64,000 nt of DNA from Halobacillus hunanensis (GTDB taxonomy: Bacteria > Bacillota > Bacilli > Bacillales > Halobacillaceae), in assembly GCF_900166655.1 (NCBI RefSeq), contig NZ_FVZB01000007.1:124001-188000 (forward strand), given 5' to 3'. Shown one piece after another: positions 1-8,315 of this stretch (position 1 is the stretch's first letter; every line of letters begins with the position of its first letter). The notes under the pieces were generated by a model. It had not been told where the DNA came from and did not search any database. It saw only the letters and a program-made list of their open reading frames with translations. The position numbers were made by a program, and so were the translations under genes.

Positions 1-419
1 AAACCAACCTTTTCGTAGAGCTTTTTCGCTGGCAAATTGTCTTTGACAACACTGAGCTGAAGTATTTCAAGTCCAATCCCTTTGGCAAATTGGATAGCTT
101 TTTCAAGAAGCATTTCTCCGGCTCCCTGCCCTCTGCATTCTGGATGGACATACATCGCAAGAATGGACGCCTTATGAGAGAACTTTGGGTGAGGTTCCTT
201 TTGCAGTGTGACATTCCCGACAAGCTTCTCCTCGATAAACACACCAAAAGTATGGGCTTCGTCCGAGTTAAGCCGTTGAACAGTCGTCTCAATCGCATCC
301 GGCTTGTTTTTCTCTTGTTCGTAAGTAGTGATAAAGGCATCAGGATTCGTTTGAAGCGCTTCTAACCGTAAAGTTCGATATGTACTGGCGTCACTACCTG
401 AAAGTGGTCGAATAATCAT
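1..419 (-). CDS. GNAT-family N-acetyltransferase (3' end outside window)
   Basis: The reading frame runs off the left edge; 139 codons are visible. It starts with ATG at 417-419, preceded by an AAGGGGG ribosome binding site. The protein begins MIIRPLSGSDASTYRTLRLE, typical of the first strand and helix of GNAT enzymes. The acetyl-CoA loop is recognisable as R-G-Q-G-A-G in the stretch after VHPECRG, followed by a LEKAIQFAK helix. These enzymes move the acetyl group of acetyl-CoA to an amine; the substrate cannot be read from sequence. It is divergent from the maltose acetyltransferase gene. Confidence 0.85.
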   Translation of the reverse strand, partial: MIIRPLSGSDASTYRTLRLEALQTNPDAFITTYEQEKNKPDAIETTVQRLNSDEAHTFGVFIEEKLVGNVTLQKEPHPKFSHKASILAMYVHPECRGQGAGEMLLEKAIQFAKGIGLEILQLSVVKDNLPAKKLYEKVG

Positions 420-512
420 CTGCAGATTCCCCCTTTGATTTCAAATAAGAATAGCGAAGTTGTATGATAATGTAAAGAGGGAATAGAACTTTTATAAGAA
501 AAAGGTGATCAA

Positions 513-1067
513 ATGACAGAAAAGGAAAAGATGCTGAAAGGTGAACTTTATCAACCATGGGATGATGAGCTTGTTCTCGACCGAACACGAGCTAGACAAA
601 TTGTTTATTCCTTTAATCAATCAAAGCCAACAGAGAATCATCACAGGGAGCAAATGCTTGAGAGGTTGCTTGGACGTGCAGGGGAAGAAGTCTTTATCGA
701 GCCATCATTCCATTGCGATTATGGCTATAATATTAACGTTGGAGATCAATTTTTCGCCAATTTCAACTGTGTCTTTCTGGATGTTTGTCCGATTACAATG
801 GGTGACCGCGTGATGCTTGGGCCGAGTGTACAAATATACACAGCTACACACCCTATGGACCGGGAAACGAGAGCCGGCGGGCTTGAGTACGGCAAACCTG
901 TTACGATTGGCAATGATGTATGGATTGGCGGCGGTGCCATCATTAACCCAGGTGTAACAATTGGTGATAATGTAGTGATTGGTTCAGGATCAGTCGTGAC
1001 AAAAGATATCCCGTCAAATGTATTTGTCGGCGGGAACCCGGCTAAGATAATTCGCGAAGTAGAGTAA
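513..1067 (+). CDS. maa: Maltose/sugar O-acetyltransferase, left-handed beta-helix (LbH) family
   Basis: 184 residues, the usual length for Maa/NodL/LacA enzymes. It has the N-terminal Mac domain ([18 protein letters not shown]) and then hexapeptide repeats forming a left-handed beta-helix (about residues 75-180). The catalytic His lies in the ATHPMD motif, and [19 protein letters not shown] is the family signature region. The family acetylates maltose or related sugars with acetyl-CoA in the cytoplasm. An AAAAAGGTGA ribosome binding site precedes ATG 513. It is probably monocistronic. Confidence 0.92.
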   Translation: MTEKEKMLKGELYQPWDDELVLDRTRARQIVYSFNQSKPTENHHREQMLERLLGRAGEEVFIEPSFHCDYGYNINVGDQFFANFNCVFLDVCPITMGDRVMLGPSVQIYTATHPMDRETRAGGLEYGKPVTIGNDVWIGGGAIINPGVTIGDNVVIGSGSVVTKDIPSNVFVGGNPAKIIREVE

Positions 1068-1161
1068 GAAGGAATACTGGTCGAAGCCAGGTTTTTTCGT
1101 TATCATATGATAGGATGAAAGCATATATTTATTGTGAAATATGAGGAAAGGGTTTGGAGCT

Positions 1162-1914
1162 ATGATTAAACGAAAAAGTAAACGTGAAATAGAGCTGATG
1201 CATGAAGCAGGTAAGCTGCTTGCTAACGTACACAAGGATCTTCGTCAGTTTATTAAACCAGGTGTGACTACGATGGAAGTTGAAAACTTTGTAGAACGTT
1301 ATTTAGCAAAGCATGGAGCAACTGGAGAGCAGAAGGGATATCAGGGTTATGAGTTTACAACCTGTGCCTCCATTAACGACGAGGTTTGTCATGGCTTTCC
1401 AAGAGAAGAAAAGCTTCAAGAGGGAGATATTGTAACCATCGATATGGTGGTCAATTTAAATGGTGCACTGGCAGATTCGGCCTGGACCCATCCGGTTGGT
1501 AAAATTAGTGAAGAAGCAGAACGGCTGCTGGAGGTTACGAAAACATCTCTTTATAAATCGATTGAGCAGGCGCAGGTCGGCAATCGGATCGGAGATTTAG
1601 GCCACGCGATTCAGTCGTATGCGGAAGGAGAAGGCTATTCAGTTGTCCGCGATTTTACGGGTCACGGCATAGGAGAGACGATTCATGAAGATCCATATAT
1701 TCCACACTTCGGCCAGGCAGGCAAAGGGGCGCGACTTAAGGAAGGGATGGTCATTACGATCGAGCCGATGATTAACATTGGCGGCTATCAAAGCAAGATG
1801 GATCAAAATAATTGGACAGCACGCACGATTGATGGCTCTCTTTCGGCTCAATATGAACATACCATTGCGATAACGAAAGACGGACCGCTGATTTTAACCG
1901 ATCAGGATCAATAA
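1162..1914 (+). CDS. map: Type I methionyl aminopeptidase
   Basis: 250 residues from ATG 1162. An in-frame ATG at 1141 has no ribosome binding site, whereas AGGAAAGGG and GGAG lie before 1162. The enzyme removes the initiator Met from nascent proteins. All five metal ligands can be placed: Asp in TIDM, Asp in ADSAW, His in GHGIG, Glu in TIEPM and Glu in QYEHT. It is not next to ribosomal genes, so it is probably the second, YflG-like MetAP of Bacillales rather than the one of the ribosomal cluster. A strong terminator follows directly. Confidence 0.92.
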   Translation: MIKRKSKREIELMHEAGKLLANVHKDLRQFIKPGVTTMEVENFVERYLAKHGATGEQKGYQGYEFTTCASINDEVCHGFPREEKLQEGDIVTIDMVVNLNGALADSAWTHPVGKISEEAERLLEVTKTSLYKSIEQAQVGNRIGDLGHAIQSYAEGEGYSVVRDFTGHGIGETIHEDPYIPHFGQAGKGARLKEGMVITIEPMINIGGYQSKMDQNNWTARTIDGSLSAQYEHTIAITKDGPLILTDQDQ

Positions 1915-1921
1915 ACTAATC

Positions 1922-1953
1922 AAAAAAAGCTCCCAGTTAAGGGAGCTTTTTTC
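1922..1953. terminator. Rho-independent terminator after map
   Basis: AAAAAAGCTCCC and GGGAGCTTTTTT form a perfect stem around a short AGTTAA loop. The flanking A and T runs make it usable from both strands, so it could also stop readthrough of the minus-strand cold-shock genes. Confidence 0.9.
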
Positions 1954-2010
1954 ATCGTCTGGAAAAATTATAAAATATTTGTCTGTGGATAAGCTTACAT
2001 GAAGTTAGCC

Positions 2011-2125
2011 ACATCCAGCTCTAGCGCCCAGACACTCGAGTCATAAGTCAATCGCCTCCGTGGAGGAAAACCACTCCACTGCGCCGCTTGTCTTATGCTT
2101 GTCGTGTCTACCGGGGCGCTTACGC
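2011..2125. repeat. Imperfect palindromic intergenic repeat (REP-like)
   Basis: Outer arms AGCGCCC...AGACAC...CATAAG (from 2023) and CTTATG...GTGTCT...GGGGCGCT (to about 2120) are inverted. An inner GTGGAGG/CCACTCCAC pair makes a long interrupted hairpin. I recognise this layout (CCAGCTC-AGCGCC ... CTTATGCTTGTCG ... GGCGCT) from intergenic repeats common in Bacillaceae. It occupies the place where the downstream cold-shock gene would be expected to have its own terminator. Confidence 0.6.
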
Positions 2126-2138
2126 TTTAGTTCCTATA

Positions 2139-2339
2139 TTACTGCTTTTGCACGTTAGCAGCTTGTGGTCCGCGCTGACCTTCTTGGATTTCGAAGTTTA
2201 CAACTTGACCTTCTTCAAGAGACTTGAAACCTTCTTCTTGAATAGCAGAGAAGTGAACGAATACATCGTCTTGACCTTCTACTTCGATGAAACCGAAACC
2301 TTTTTCTGCGTTAAACCATTTAACTGTACCTTCAACCAT
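2139..2339 (-). CDS. cspD: Cold-shock protein CspB/CspD family (copy 1)
   Basis: 66 residues, one CSD OB-fold. RNP1 (KGFGFI) and RNP2 (VFVHF) are both present, giving the aromatic face that binds single-stranded RNA or DNA. These proteins act as RNA chaperones and transcription antiterminators in the cold and in stationary phase. The protein differs from the second copy 234 bp upstream only in the last residue (Gln instead of Ala). The AGGAGG ribosome binding site and much of the leader match the second copy. The 3' end abuts a palindromic repeat instead of a simple terminator. Confidence 0.95.
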   Translation of the reverse strand: MVEGTVKWFNAEKGFGFIEVEGQDDVFVHFSAIQEEGFKSLEEGQVVNFEIQEGQRGPQAANVQKQ

Positions 2340-2455
2340 GAAAAATACCTCCTGAGTGGATCTTTAGCCACAATGTATTACTATTCTTGCTCTTCACAAT
2401 CAAGACGAAAATTACTTTGAAGCAACTTCTGTTCTATGAATCGTTTCCGAACAAC
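2340..2455 (-). promoter_or_regulatory. Long 5' leader of cold-shock gene copy 1
   Basis: On the minus strand a TATACT -10-like box near 2470 precedes a leader of about 110 nt. The leader shares blocks with the leader of the second copy: the TTGTTGTTCGG region, GATTCATAG, the CTTGATTG region, AATAGTAATACATTGTGG and AGGAGGTATT. Conserved long leaders are typical of csp mRNAs, whose folding changes with temperature. The conservation between copies is visible; the thermosensor role is inferred from the family. Confidence 0.5.
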
Positions 2456-2534
2456 AATAACTGCTATTAGTATAACAAATGCACCAAATAAATGATACTC
2501 TTAACAACAATTAATTGAAAATATTTGTAAAAAC

Positions 2535-2563
2535 AAAAAGACTCCCAAATAGGGAGTCTTTTA
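2535..2563 (-). terminator. Terminator of cold-shock gene copy 2
   Basis: AAAAGACTCCC and GGGAGTCTTTT form a perfect 11-bp stem with a 5-nt loop just after the stop codon of the second csp gene. Confidence 0.9.
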
Positions 2564-2572
2564 AAAGCTTAC

Positions 2573-2773
2573 TTACGCTTTTTGAACGTTAGCAGCTTGT
2601 GGTCCGCGCTGACCTTCTTGGATTTCGAAGTTTACAACTTGACCTTCTTCAAGAGATTTGAAACCTTCTTCTTGAATAGCAGAGAAGTGAACGAATACGT
2701 CGTCTTGACCTTCTACCTCGATGAAACCGAAACCTTTTTCTGCATTAAACCATTTAACTGTACCTTCAACCAT
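2573..2773 (-). CDS. cspD: Cold-shock protein CspB/CspD family (copy 2)
   Basis: 66 residues, identical to copy 1 through residue 65 and ending in Ala. RNP1 KGFGFI and RNP2 VFVHF are intact. It has its own leader, AGGAGG ribosome binding site and terminator. The near-identity of both coding sequences, with leaders that are less alike, points to a tandem duplication kept similar by selection or gene conversion. It transcribes towards copy 1. Confidence 0.95.
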   Translation of the reverse strand: MVEGTVKWFNAEKGFGFIEVEGQDDVFVHFSAIQEEGFKSLEEGQVVNFEIQEGQRGPQAANVQKA

Positions 2774-2925
2774 GAAGAATACCTCCTGCGTGGATTAGAT
2801 CCACAATGTATTACTATTCTTGCTCTTCATATTCAATCAAGACGTATCGTTATGACGCATCTTCTCTGTTATGAATCATATCGAACAACAATAATTAATT
2901 TTTATTATATCAGATGGTTTTTAAA
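2774..2925 (-). promoter_or_regulatory. Promoter and leader of cold-shock gene copy 2
   Basis: A perfect TATAAT -10 lies on the minus strand at about 2905-2910, with only a weak -35. The transcript would begin near 2895, giving a leader of roughly 120 nt that shares conserved blocks with the leader of copy 1. Confidence 0.5.
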
Positions 2926-2962
2926 AAGGAAAGCCCTGCGAGTAATTTTTTTGAAGGGGTCT

Positions 2963-3814
2963 TTACGGCTGGACAAAATATGCGTTATCCAGCACATCGT
3001 AAAGGGTTTCTTCCATGAAACTTGTGACGCGCTCATCCGGAATAGCAGAAAGTTCACATAATGTGTTTCCTTGAGTTAGTAGATGCTTCACAGCTGTCCA
3101 TCCTACAAATATAGCTTCATTGAAATATCCAGAGGCACCCCGCCCTTTCGTAAAGGAGTATAAAGCTTCATAATCATTTCGTTGAATATGAGGGAGCAGG
3201 TTAATCATAATTCGGTTTGGCTCTTGATTACATACTTCCAGCCAGGAATAAGACGGCGCTGGCAGAGCAAGGCTTGTGTGAACTTTTTCAGCCGTATGTA
3301 GAGCTATTCCCTCCTGAAGTGTAATATGCCCAATACTTGTTGCCAGCGGATAGGCCATCCCTGATTTCAGACAATGAATGACGCGTGCCAGTTCTTTTGC
3401 AAGATCCATTTGCTGCATCTCTTTCTCAATTGGATAATAAAGAGTTAATTGCTCATCCTCATCTGTTTCAAAAAAAGGATCCGATTCGAAATTCCCTACA
3501 AAGAAGACGATAGACATGTGAAGCGCAGAGTCGTAATCCAATTCTTCTTTAACGGCTTGTAAAAGAGAGAAGATTTCTTCATGACTCGGTTCGAAATGCT
3601 CAATATGGTCAACAGCTTGAGCATACTTGGGGAAGGCATAGTCTAACATATCACGCGCAAGCTGGTCATCTTGCACACCTGGCTGCGTTACCGAAAATCC
3701 GTAAAGCTCTTTCCATAGTTCAAACCTGGTATCAGGGGCTGCGTCTGATGTGACAGCTTGATGATAAAAAGCTAAGAATTCATCTCGTAAATGGGTAATC
3801 TTGATGATATCCAA
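2963..3814 (-). CDS. Conserved hypothetical protein, possible degenerate metallopeptidase fold
   Basis: 283 residues, soluble, acidic, no signal peptide. I do not recognise the family with certainty. The stretch KELARVIHCLKSG followed about 20 residues later by LQEGIALHTAEK resembles the HExxH...EGLAEH layout of DUF2268-type putative Zn peptidases, but the first His and the catalytic Glu of HExxH are missing, so catalysis is doubtful. It starts 19 bp after the alpha/beta hydrolase stop codon, behind a GGAGGAG ribosome binding site, so the two are probably one transcription unit. Confidence 0.6.
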   Translation of the reverse strand: MDIIKITHLRDEFLAFYHQAVTSDAAPDTRFELWKELYGFSVTQPGVQDDQLARDMLDYAFPKYAQAVDHIEHFEPSHEEIFSLLQAVKEELDYDSALHMSIVFFVGNFESDPFFETDEDEQLTLYYPIEKEMQQMDLAKELARVIHCLKSGMAYPLATSIGHITLQEGIALHTAEKVHTSLALPAPSYSWLEVCNQEPNRIMINLLPHIQRNDYEALYSFTKGRGASGYFNEAIFVGWTAVKHLLTQGNTLCELSAIPDERVTSFMEETLYDVLDNAYFVQP

Positions 3815-3832
3815 CGGTTCTCCTCCTTTGGT

Positions 3833-4666
3833 TTAGTGACTTAAAAAGTCTAATCGTTTTGCCCAGACATTTGGGGCTTTGGGGCCAATCCAAATCAAGT
3901 GGCTATCAGATGGTGCATCATAAATTTCACAGTTCTGTGTGTTTGACTTCAGTAGAATGGCTTGTGAATAAGGAACACTTTTGTCTTTGCGTGCGTACAT
4001 GCCGAGTATGGGGGCCTTGATTTTACTCATATCAGCTAAGCCATGTTTGATATCAAGTGAAAAGCCATGACCTGATTGGGAATCAGCCAGCATGTTATAG
4101 ATGAATCTGCGGTCGTTTAAAGAGAGACGTTTATAGAGATCATCTACTTCTTCTGTAGTTAGAGAAGCTAGTATATTCTTCATAACTATATCTGGACAAA
4201 CCTTTAATAATAATTTAATGATTCCCCAGGTAGCTTTCTCACTTGGTCCAAACAATAGGTTAGCACGCATTTTTGTTCCCAATTCCCAGGGAGCTGTTAC
4301 AGCGGCTTCCATAACCAATTTCTCCACCCGATCAGGGTAGTAAGCAGCTAACGCAATTCCCGTAGGTCCTGCTGAGGAGACGGCGATGACAGCAACCTTT
4401 TCTACGTTTAAATGATCTAAAACGCTTACAATTGTGTCGGCAAATTCGGCTGCAGTCCGTCCGGCAGAAACTTCGGTTGCATCATAGCCAGGCCGGGAAA
4501 TGGTTAATAACGAAAACCCTTCATAAATTAAACTTCGATGGGATAAGTCAGTATCTCTAGAGCAGTGCCCACCTTTGAGGAGCAGGATGGTCGGGCCGGT
4601 TCCTTCAAATGAAAATTCTACGATCCCTTTTGCTGTATCGAATAATGTTGCGGCCACGTCATTCAT
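3833..4666 (-). CDS. Alpha/beta hydrolase
   Basis: 277 residues. The order of elements fits the fold: an oxyanion region (LLKGGH), ISRPGYDATE, the nucleophile elbow IAVSSAGPTG at about residue 95, an acid in ARKDKSVP, and a catalytic His in SDSHLIW. The usual first Gly of G-x-S-x-G is replaced by a small or hydrophobic residue. The substrate is unknown. It heads a two-gene unit with the hypothetical protein downstream and is divergent from the BtuF-like gene. Confidence 0.8.
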   Translation of the reverse strand: MNDVAATLFDTAKGIVEFSFEGTGPTILLLKGGHCSRDTDLSHRSLIYEGFSLLTISRPGYDATEVSAGRTAAEFADTIVSVLDHLNVEKVAVIAVSSAGPTGIALAAYYPDRVEKLVMEAAVTAPWELGTKMRANLLFGPSEKATWGIIKLLLKVCPDIVMKNILASLTTEEVDDLYKRLSLNDRRFIYNMLADSQSGHGFSLDIKHGLADMSKIKAPILGMYARKDKSVPYSQAILLKSNTQNCEIYDAPSDSHLIWIGPKAPNVWAKRLDFLSH

Positions 4667-4753
4667 CCTTTCTTAACTTTTTTCTTACCCTAAATATAAG
4701 CTATAATGGAATAAAATGAAACATCAGAGGATTCTGAAAAAGGAAGTGATTGT

Positions 4754-5521
4754 ATTCGAATTGTGTCGATTTGCCCCAGTAACACTGAAATTGTCGCGTA
4801 TTTAGAGCAAGAAGAGATGTTGGTTGGTGTCGACAATTATTCTGATTTTCCTGAACAGGTAAGGCAATTACCACGCCTTGGGCCAGACTTATCCATCGAT
4901 ATTGACGCAGTAGCTGAGTTAAAGCCAGACCTTGTGCTGAGTTCGCTTAGTGTGCCTGGAATGGAAAAAAATATTGAAGGATTACGGGAACGTAACATTC
5001 CACAATTGATTTTAAATCCGGGGTCTCTACAAGAAATTGCCATAGATATTAAAGAGGTAGGAAAGGCTATCGGATTGCCGGACCATGGGGAAAAGAAAGC
5101 GAATGAATTTTTACAGGAAATTGAAATGTATCGTGCTAAAAGCAATGCCAAAGAGAAAAAGCCGAGTCTTTACTGGGAATGGTGGCCTAAACCTATTTTT
5201 ACGCCTGGACAAGGAAATTGGTTAACAGAAATCAGCGAATTAGCTGGCTGTGTTAATTTATTCGGTGAAGAAAAAGAAGCAAGTGTGCAGACTGATTGGG
5301 AGGATGTGAGAGAACGAGATCCAGATCACATTTGTATGGTGTGGGTTGGAGTGAAGGAAGAAAAAATGAATCCGGACCTTTTAAGAAAAAGGCCCGGATG
5401 GCTGGAGATGAAAGCAATCAAAGAGGACAATATCCATGTCCTCGAAGAGTCATTATATTGTCGTCCGAGTCCGCGATTGCTGGAAGGGTTAAGAAAATTA
5501 CACACGATCCTTTATTCATAG
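4754..5521 (+). CDS. Cobalamin/heme-type ABC transporter substrate-binding protein (BtuF-like), probable ATT start
   Basis: A periplasmic-binding-protein fold of the BtuF/FecB type: RIVSICPSNTEIVAYL at the N-terminus, RLGPDLSIDIDAV, LKPDLVLSS and GNWLTEISELAGCVN. There is no signal peptide or lipobox and no permease or ATPase next to it, so it is a solitary cytoplasmic-looking member. Family proteins start Met-Arg-Ile-Val-Ser-Ile-Cys. Here the codon in the Met position is ATT (4754-4756), 5 nt after AAGGAAGTGA, an ideal spacing. The alternative GTG at 4763 is 14 nt away and would cut the first beta strand. The gene meets the MBL hydrolase gene tail to tail. Confidence 0.78.
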   Translation: MRIVSICPSNTEIVAYLEQEEMLVGVDNYSDFPEQVRQLPRLGPDLSIDIDAVAELKPDLVLSSLSVPGMEKNIEGLRERNIPQLILNPGSLQEIAIDIKEVGKAIGLPDHGEKKANEFLQEIEMYRAKSNAKEKKPSLYWEWWPKPIFTPGQGNWLTEISELAGCVNLFGEEKEASVQTDWEDVRERDPDHICMVWVGVKEEKMNPDLLRKRPGWLEMKAIKEDNIHVLEESLYCRPSPRLLEGLRKLHTILYS

Positions 5522-6352
5522 TTAATGTGGTTTATTCTGGTGAGCAGGAATGGCATAATCTTTAAAGTTTTTCGCTAGTTGGGTAAGCTGTTCCTGCATC
5601 AGCTGTCCTTCCATAGGCAGGCCATGCCCGGAGAGAATTAATTTAGGGTTTAGGCTGGCTAATTTTTTAGCGGACTTCTCGGCATCAGGCCAGTCGTGAG
5701 TAAAGTAAGCTGGGGGACCGTGTATGTGCTGGCTTTGAATAAAAACGGCTAGACTCGACTCTTGTTTGACGGTAATAACAGCATCACCTGAAATCAACGT
5801 GCGGTCGCGATCCCTGAACAAAGAAACGTGACCGGGGGTATGACCTGGCGTGTGAACAATTCTCCAGTCGTCCATATGCGGAACCGTGCCATCCTCGGGA
5901 AGCGGATTAACCCATTTACCTAAATGGACTGGGTCCCTCGGAAAAAAAGGCGACAATAGAGAAAACAGTCCGCCCCCAATTGTTGAATTGGGGATAGGAT
6001 AGGTTTTTTCGCCTGTAATATACGGCATTTCATCGGGATGGGCATAGATCGGAACATTCCATTGTTTAGCGATCTGTTTCGCGGAACCTGCATGATCAAA
6101 GTGACCATGTGTCAGGATGATCGCTTTAGGCGGGTGGGATCCGAATCGCTTTTCAGCCGCTTCGATAATGCGTTTGCCATAGTGAGCGACACCGCAATCG
6201 ACTAACACCCAGTCTTTTGAATCTTTTTGACCTATAAAGACAACGTTTGAGATTAAGGTTCTGTAAAAAGCAAGGTCATCTAAAACTTGTTCGGCCTCTG
6301 CATGGGCCATATGCCAGCCGTCGTCCATGAGGGACTGTTGCTCTTTATCCAT
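5522..6352 (-). CDS. MBL-fold metallo-hydrolase
   Basis: 276 residues. The metal-binding signature THGHFDHAG (HxHxDH) is complete, with a further His in HTPGHTPGH, Asp in SGDAV and His in SGHGLP, so a dinuclear Zn site is expected. Glyoxalase II-like and lactonase-like enzymes share this pattern; the substrate cannot be assigned. It ends one base after the convergent BtuF-like gene and has an AAAGGAG-type ribosome binding site. Confidence 0.88.
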   Translation of the reverse strand: MDKEQQSLMDDGWHMAHAEAEQVLDDLAFYRTLISNVVFIGQKDSKDWVLVDCGVAHYGKRIIEAAEKRFGSHPPKAIILTHGHFDHAGSAKQIAKQWNVPIYAHPDEMPYITGEKTYPIPNSTIGGGLFSLLSPFFPRDPVHLGKWVNPLPEDGTVPHMDDWRIVHTPGHTPGHVSLFRDRDRTLISGDAVITVKQESSLAVFIQSQHIHGPPAYFTHDWPDAEKSAKKLASLNPKLILSGHGLPMEGQLMQEQLTQLAKNFKDYAIPAHQNKPH

Positions 6353-6463
6353 AACAAACCGCTCCTTTTTGATTAGTTTGCTGTTACAGGGGCGGTTCTA
6401 TTCATAGAATGGGATGTCAGGTACGGGATTTAGCAGATTTGCTGACGCGTTTGAAGACAAACT

Positions 6464-6496
6464 AAAAGCAGACCGCTTTGTGGGCGGTCTGCTCTT
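6464..6496 (-). terminator. Terminator of nhaC
   Basis: GCAGACCGC and GCGGTCTGC form the stem around a TTTGTGG loop, followed on the minus strand by a short T run. It begins at the nhaC stop codon. Confidence 0.8.
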
Positions 6497-7906
6497 TTAG
6501 TTGGCATTTTTAAATGATTTAGATGAAGTGAAGGCTGTATGAGTCAATGTTTTACCAGTTAGACCAAATAGCATCGTTAAAATAGGAGAGAGCAGGCAGA
6601 AAAATGCGAACGGAAGATAGTCTAATACCGGAACTCCCAGAACTCCGGATAGAAACACCCCGCATACGCTCCAAGGGACGAGCGGATTGATGACAGTTCC
6701 TGCATCCTCAAGAGTTCGTGATAAGTTTTTCTTAGCTAAATGAGCCTTTTCATAAATGGGCTGATAAGCTTCTCCTGTTAATAAGATCGATAAATATTGT
6801 TCCCCTACTGCTATATTTACACCGATTGCAGTAATTGCCGTTGAAATTGTAATGGATCGGGCGGATTTCAGGGCTCCCTTAATTTTTTCCAAAATGGCAG
6901 GAATTACACCTGTTGCAAAAAAGAGTCCGCCAAGGGCTAAGGCTAATAGGACGAGCGAAACAGTAAACAGCATGCTATTCATGCCGCCTCTCGTTAAAAG
7001 GTCGTTAACTGCTTGATGGTTCGTTTCGGCCGTGTACCCGTTGAACCAAGTTCCCCATAACTCACCCCATGGCAGCACGCCCCTGAGTCCGGCGATAATT
7101 GTGGCGGTAAGACTGGTAATCGTTAAGGAAATAAAGGCAGGCTGTTTGCTGATCGTTAACAGTATGAGTATGATTAGTGGAATCCATGAACTCCAATGCA
7201 TCAAGTTAGAGTCGAGTAAGCCCTGTTGAAATGATGATAGTTCACTTCCTGTCGAGCTTCGTGCAGGGGAGAGCACCGCAAATAGAATAAAACTGATTAC
7301 GAAAGCCGGAACTGTCGTCCAGGCCATATTTTTGATATGTTCAAACAAATCTACTTTTACAACGGTGGAAGCCAGGTTGGTTGTATCTGATAAAGGCGAC
7401 ATTTTGTCACCGAAAAACGCACCAGAAACGACTGCACCAGCTGTAATCGCCAGTGAAATATCTGTGGATTGTGCGACTCCCATCATGGCGACCCCCACTG
7501 TGGCAGCTGTCGTAAACGAACTCCCTAAGGCTATTCCTACCACAGCTGTAATGGAAAAAGTAATGGCATAAAACCATGGTCCGCCTGCGATAAGAAAGGA
7601 TGCATTCATAAGGACAGGGATGGTCCCGCTGGCCATCCAGCTGGCGATTAGGACACCAATCAGGAAGAATAGCAGGACAGCAGCCATTCCCGATTGTGCG
7701 CCTTGAATCATGCCATTCTGGAGCTCACTGAAGGACATCTTCTTTAGAAATCCGTAAGCCAGCATCACGATAATTCCTAGCAGGATGGGAATGTGGGGCG
7801 CACTTTGTAATACAATAATAAAGAAACTGATAAGAGCAATAATCCCAAGGAGTACTAGCACGGATTCAAGAACTCCTGGCAACTTCTTTGGCTGTAGATG
7901 AAGCAT
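6497..7906 (-). CDS. nhaC: Na+/H+ antiporter, NhaC family
   Basis: 469 residues with about 11-12 hydrophobic helices. The family core is visible: GDKMSPLSDTTNLA (about residues 166-180), the GIALGSSFTTAATVGVAMMG helix and NPLVPWSVCGVFLSGVLG near the C-terminus. NhaC proteins exchange internal Na+ (sometimes malate or lactate) for H+ at the cytoplasmic membrane, which fits a halotolerant host. The gene stands alone between a terminator and a leader containing two short palindromes. Confidence 0.92.
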   Translation of the reverse strand: MLHLQPKKLPGVLESVLVLLGIIALISFFIIVLQSAPHIPILLGIIVMLAYGFLKKMSFSELQNGMIQGAQSGMAAVLLFFLIGVLIASWMASGTIPVLMNASFLIAGGPWFYAITFSITAVVGIALGSSFTTAATVGVAMMGVAQSTDISLAITAGAVVSGAFFGDKMSPLSDTTNLASTVVKVDLFEHIKNMAWTTVPAFVISFILFAVLSPARSSTGSELSSFQQGLLDSNLMHWSSWIPLIILILLTISKQPAFISLTITSLTATIIAGLRGVLPWGELWGTWFNGYTAETNHQAVNDLLTRGGMNSMLFTVSLVLLALALGGLFFATGVIPAILEKIKGALKSARSITISTAITAIGVNIAVGEQYLSILLTGEAYQPIYEKAHLAKKNLSRTLEDAGTVINPLVPWSVCGVFLSGVLGVPVLDYLPFAFFCLLSPILTMLFGLTGKTLTHTAFTSSKSFKNAN

Positions 7907-7950
7907 CGATAAACCTCCTTTATAGTCAATGTAGGATTAGTATCTTTTTT

Positions 7951-7993
7951 ACTTAAACGCTTTTAAGTGATGAAGCATATAGATACTATATGC
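7951..7993. promoter_or_regulatory. Two short palindromes upstream of nhaC
   Basis: ACTTAAACGCTTTTAAGT (7951-7968) is close to a palindrome and partly resembles a cre core. GCATATAG-ATA-CTATATGC (7975-7993) is a perfect 8-bp inverted repeat. Both lie 45-90 bp before the nhaC start codon, so they may be operators. No regulator can be named. Confidence 0.35.
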
Positions 7994-8074
7994 TAGGAAA
8001 CGTGTTTATGTCAACCATTTGAGCGGATCAGCTTACCTTTTTAGTATGGCGAGTGAATCCTGGATAATGTGGAA

Positions 8075-8195
8075 GGTCAGAATCTTTCTGTGTTTGGGTA
8101 GAGTCACTGAAGGTTTGGGCAGAATCCTGGAGCTCAAGGGTCGAATCATTCGATATTACGGCCGAATCAATGAGAGTGAGGGGAGAATCTAATGA
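8075..8195. repeat. 21-bp degenerate tandem repeat (six phased units)
   Basis: The core GA(A/G)TC recurs at 8080, 8101, 8122, 8143, 8164 and 8185, exactly every 21 bp, with GG usually closing each unit. On the minus strand an ORF (8028-8234 at most) reads this as heptads of the form x-x-x-Asp-Ser-x-x. A GGTGAG sequence before the ATG at 8222 could serve as a weak ribosome binding site. I treat it as a repeat, because coding is not proven. Confidence 0.7.
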
Positions 8196-8255
8196 TAGTC
8201 GCTCGCCAAAAATTCCCTTCATAAGACGACTCACCGATAAATGAATGTGAATAAC

Positions 8256-8284
8256 TTTATCGTGGTCTCAAAATTGTGTATAAT
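8256..8284 (+). promoter_or_regulatory. Sigma-A-like promoter of azlCD
   Basis: A perfect TATAAT (8279-8284) is preceded by a weak TTTATC at 17 bp spacing and lies 31 bp before the azlC start. Confidence 0.5.
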
Positions 8285-8315
8285 AGTGGAAATTTTCAAG
8301 ATAGGGGATAGAACA

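Noticed and set aside
2582-3061. Long plus-strand frame over the cold-shock genes
   Set aside because: Antisense to a certain csp gene and its leader; high Phe and Cys content is the shadow of Glu/Lys-rich coding on the other strand.
8028-8234. Heptad-repeat ORF as a definite gene
   Set aside because: Only a weak possible ribosome binding site, degenerate repeats and a start close to the opposite promoter; kept as repeat and as a finding.
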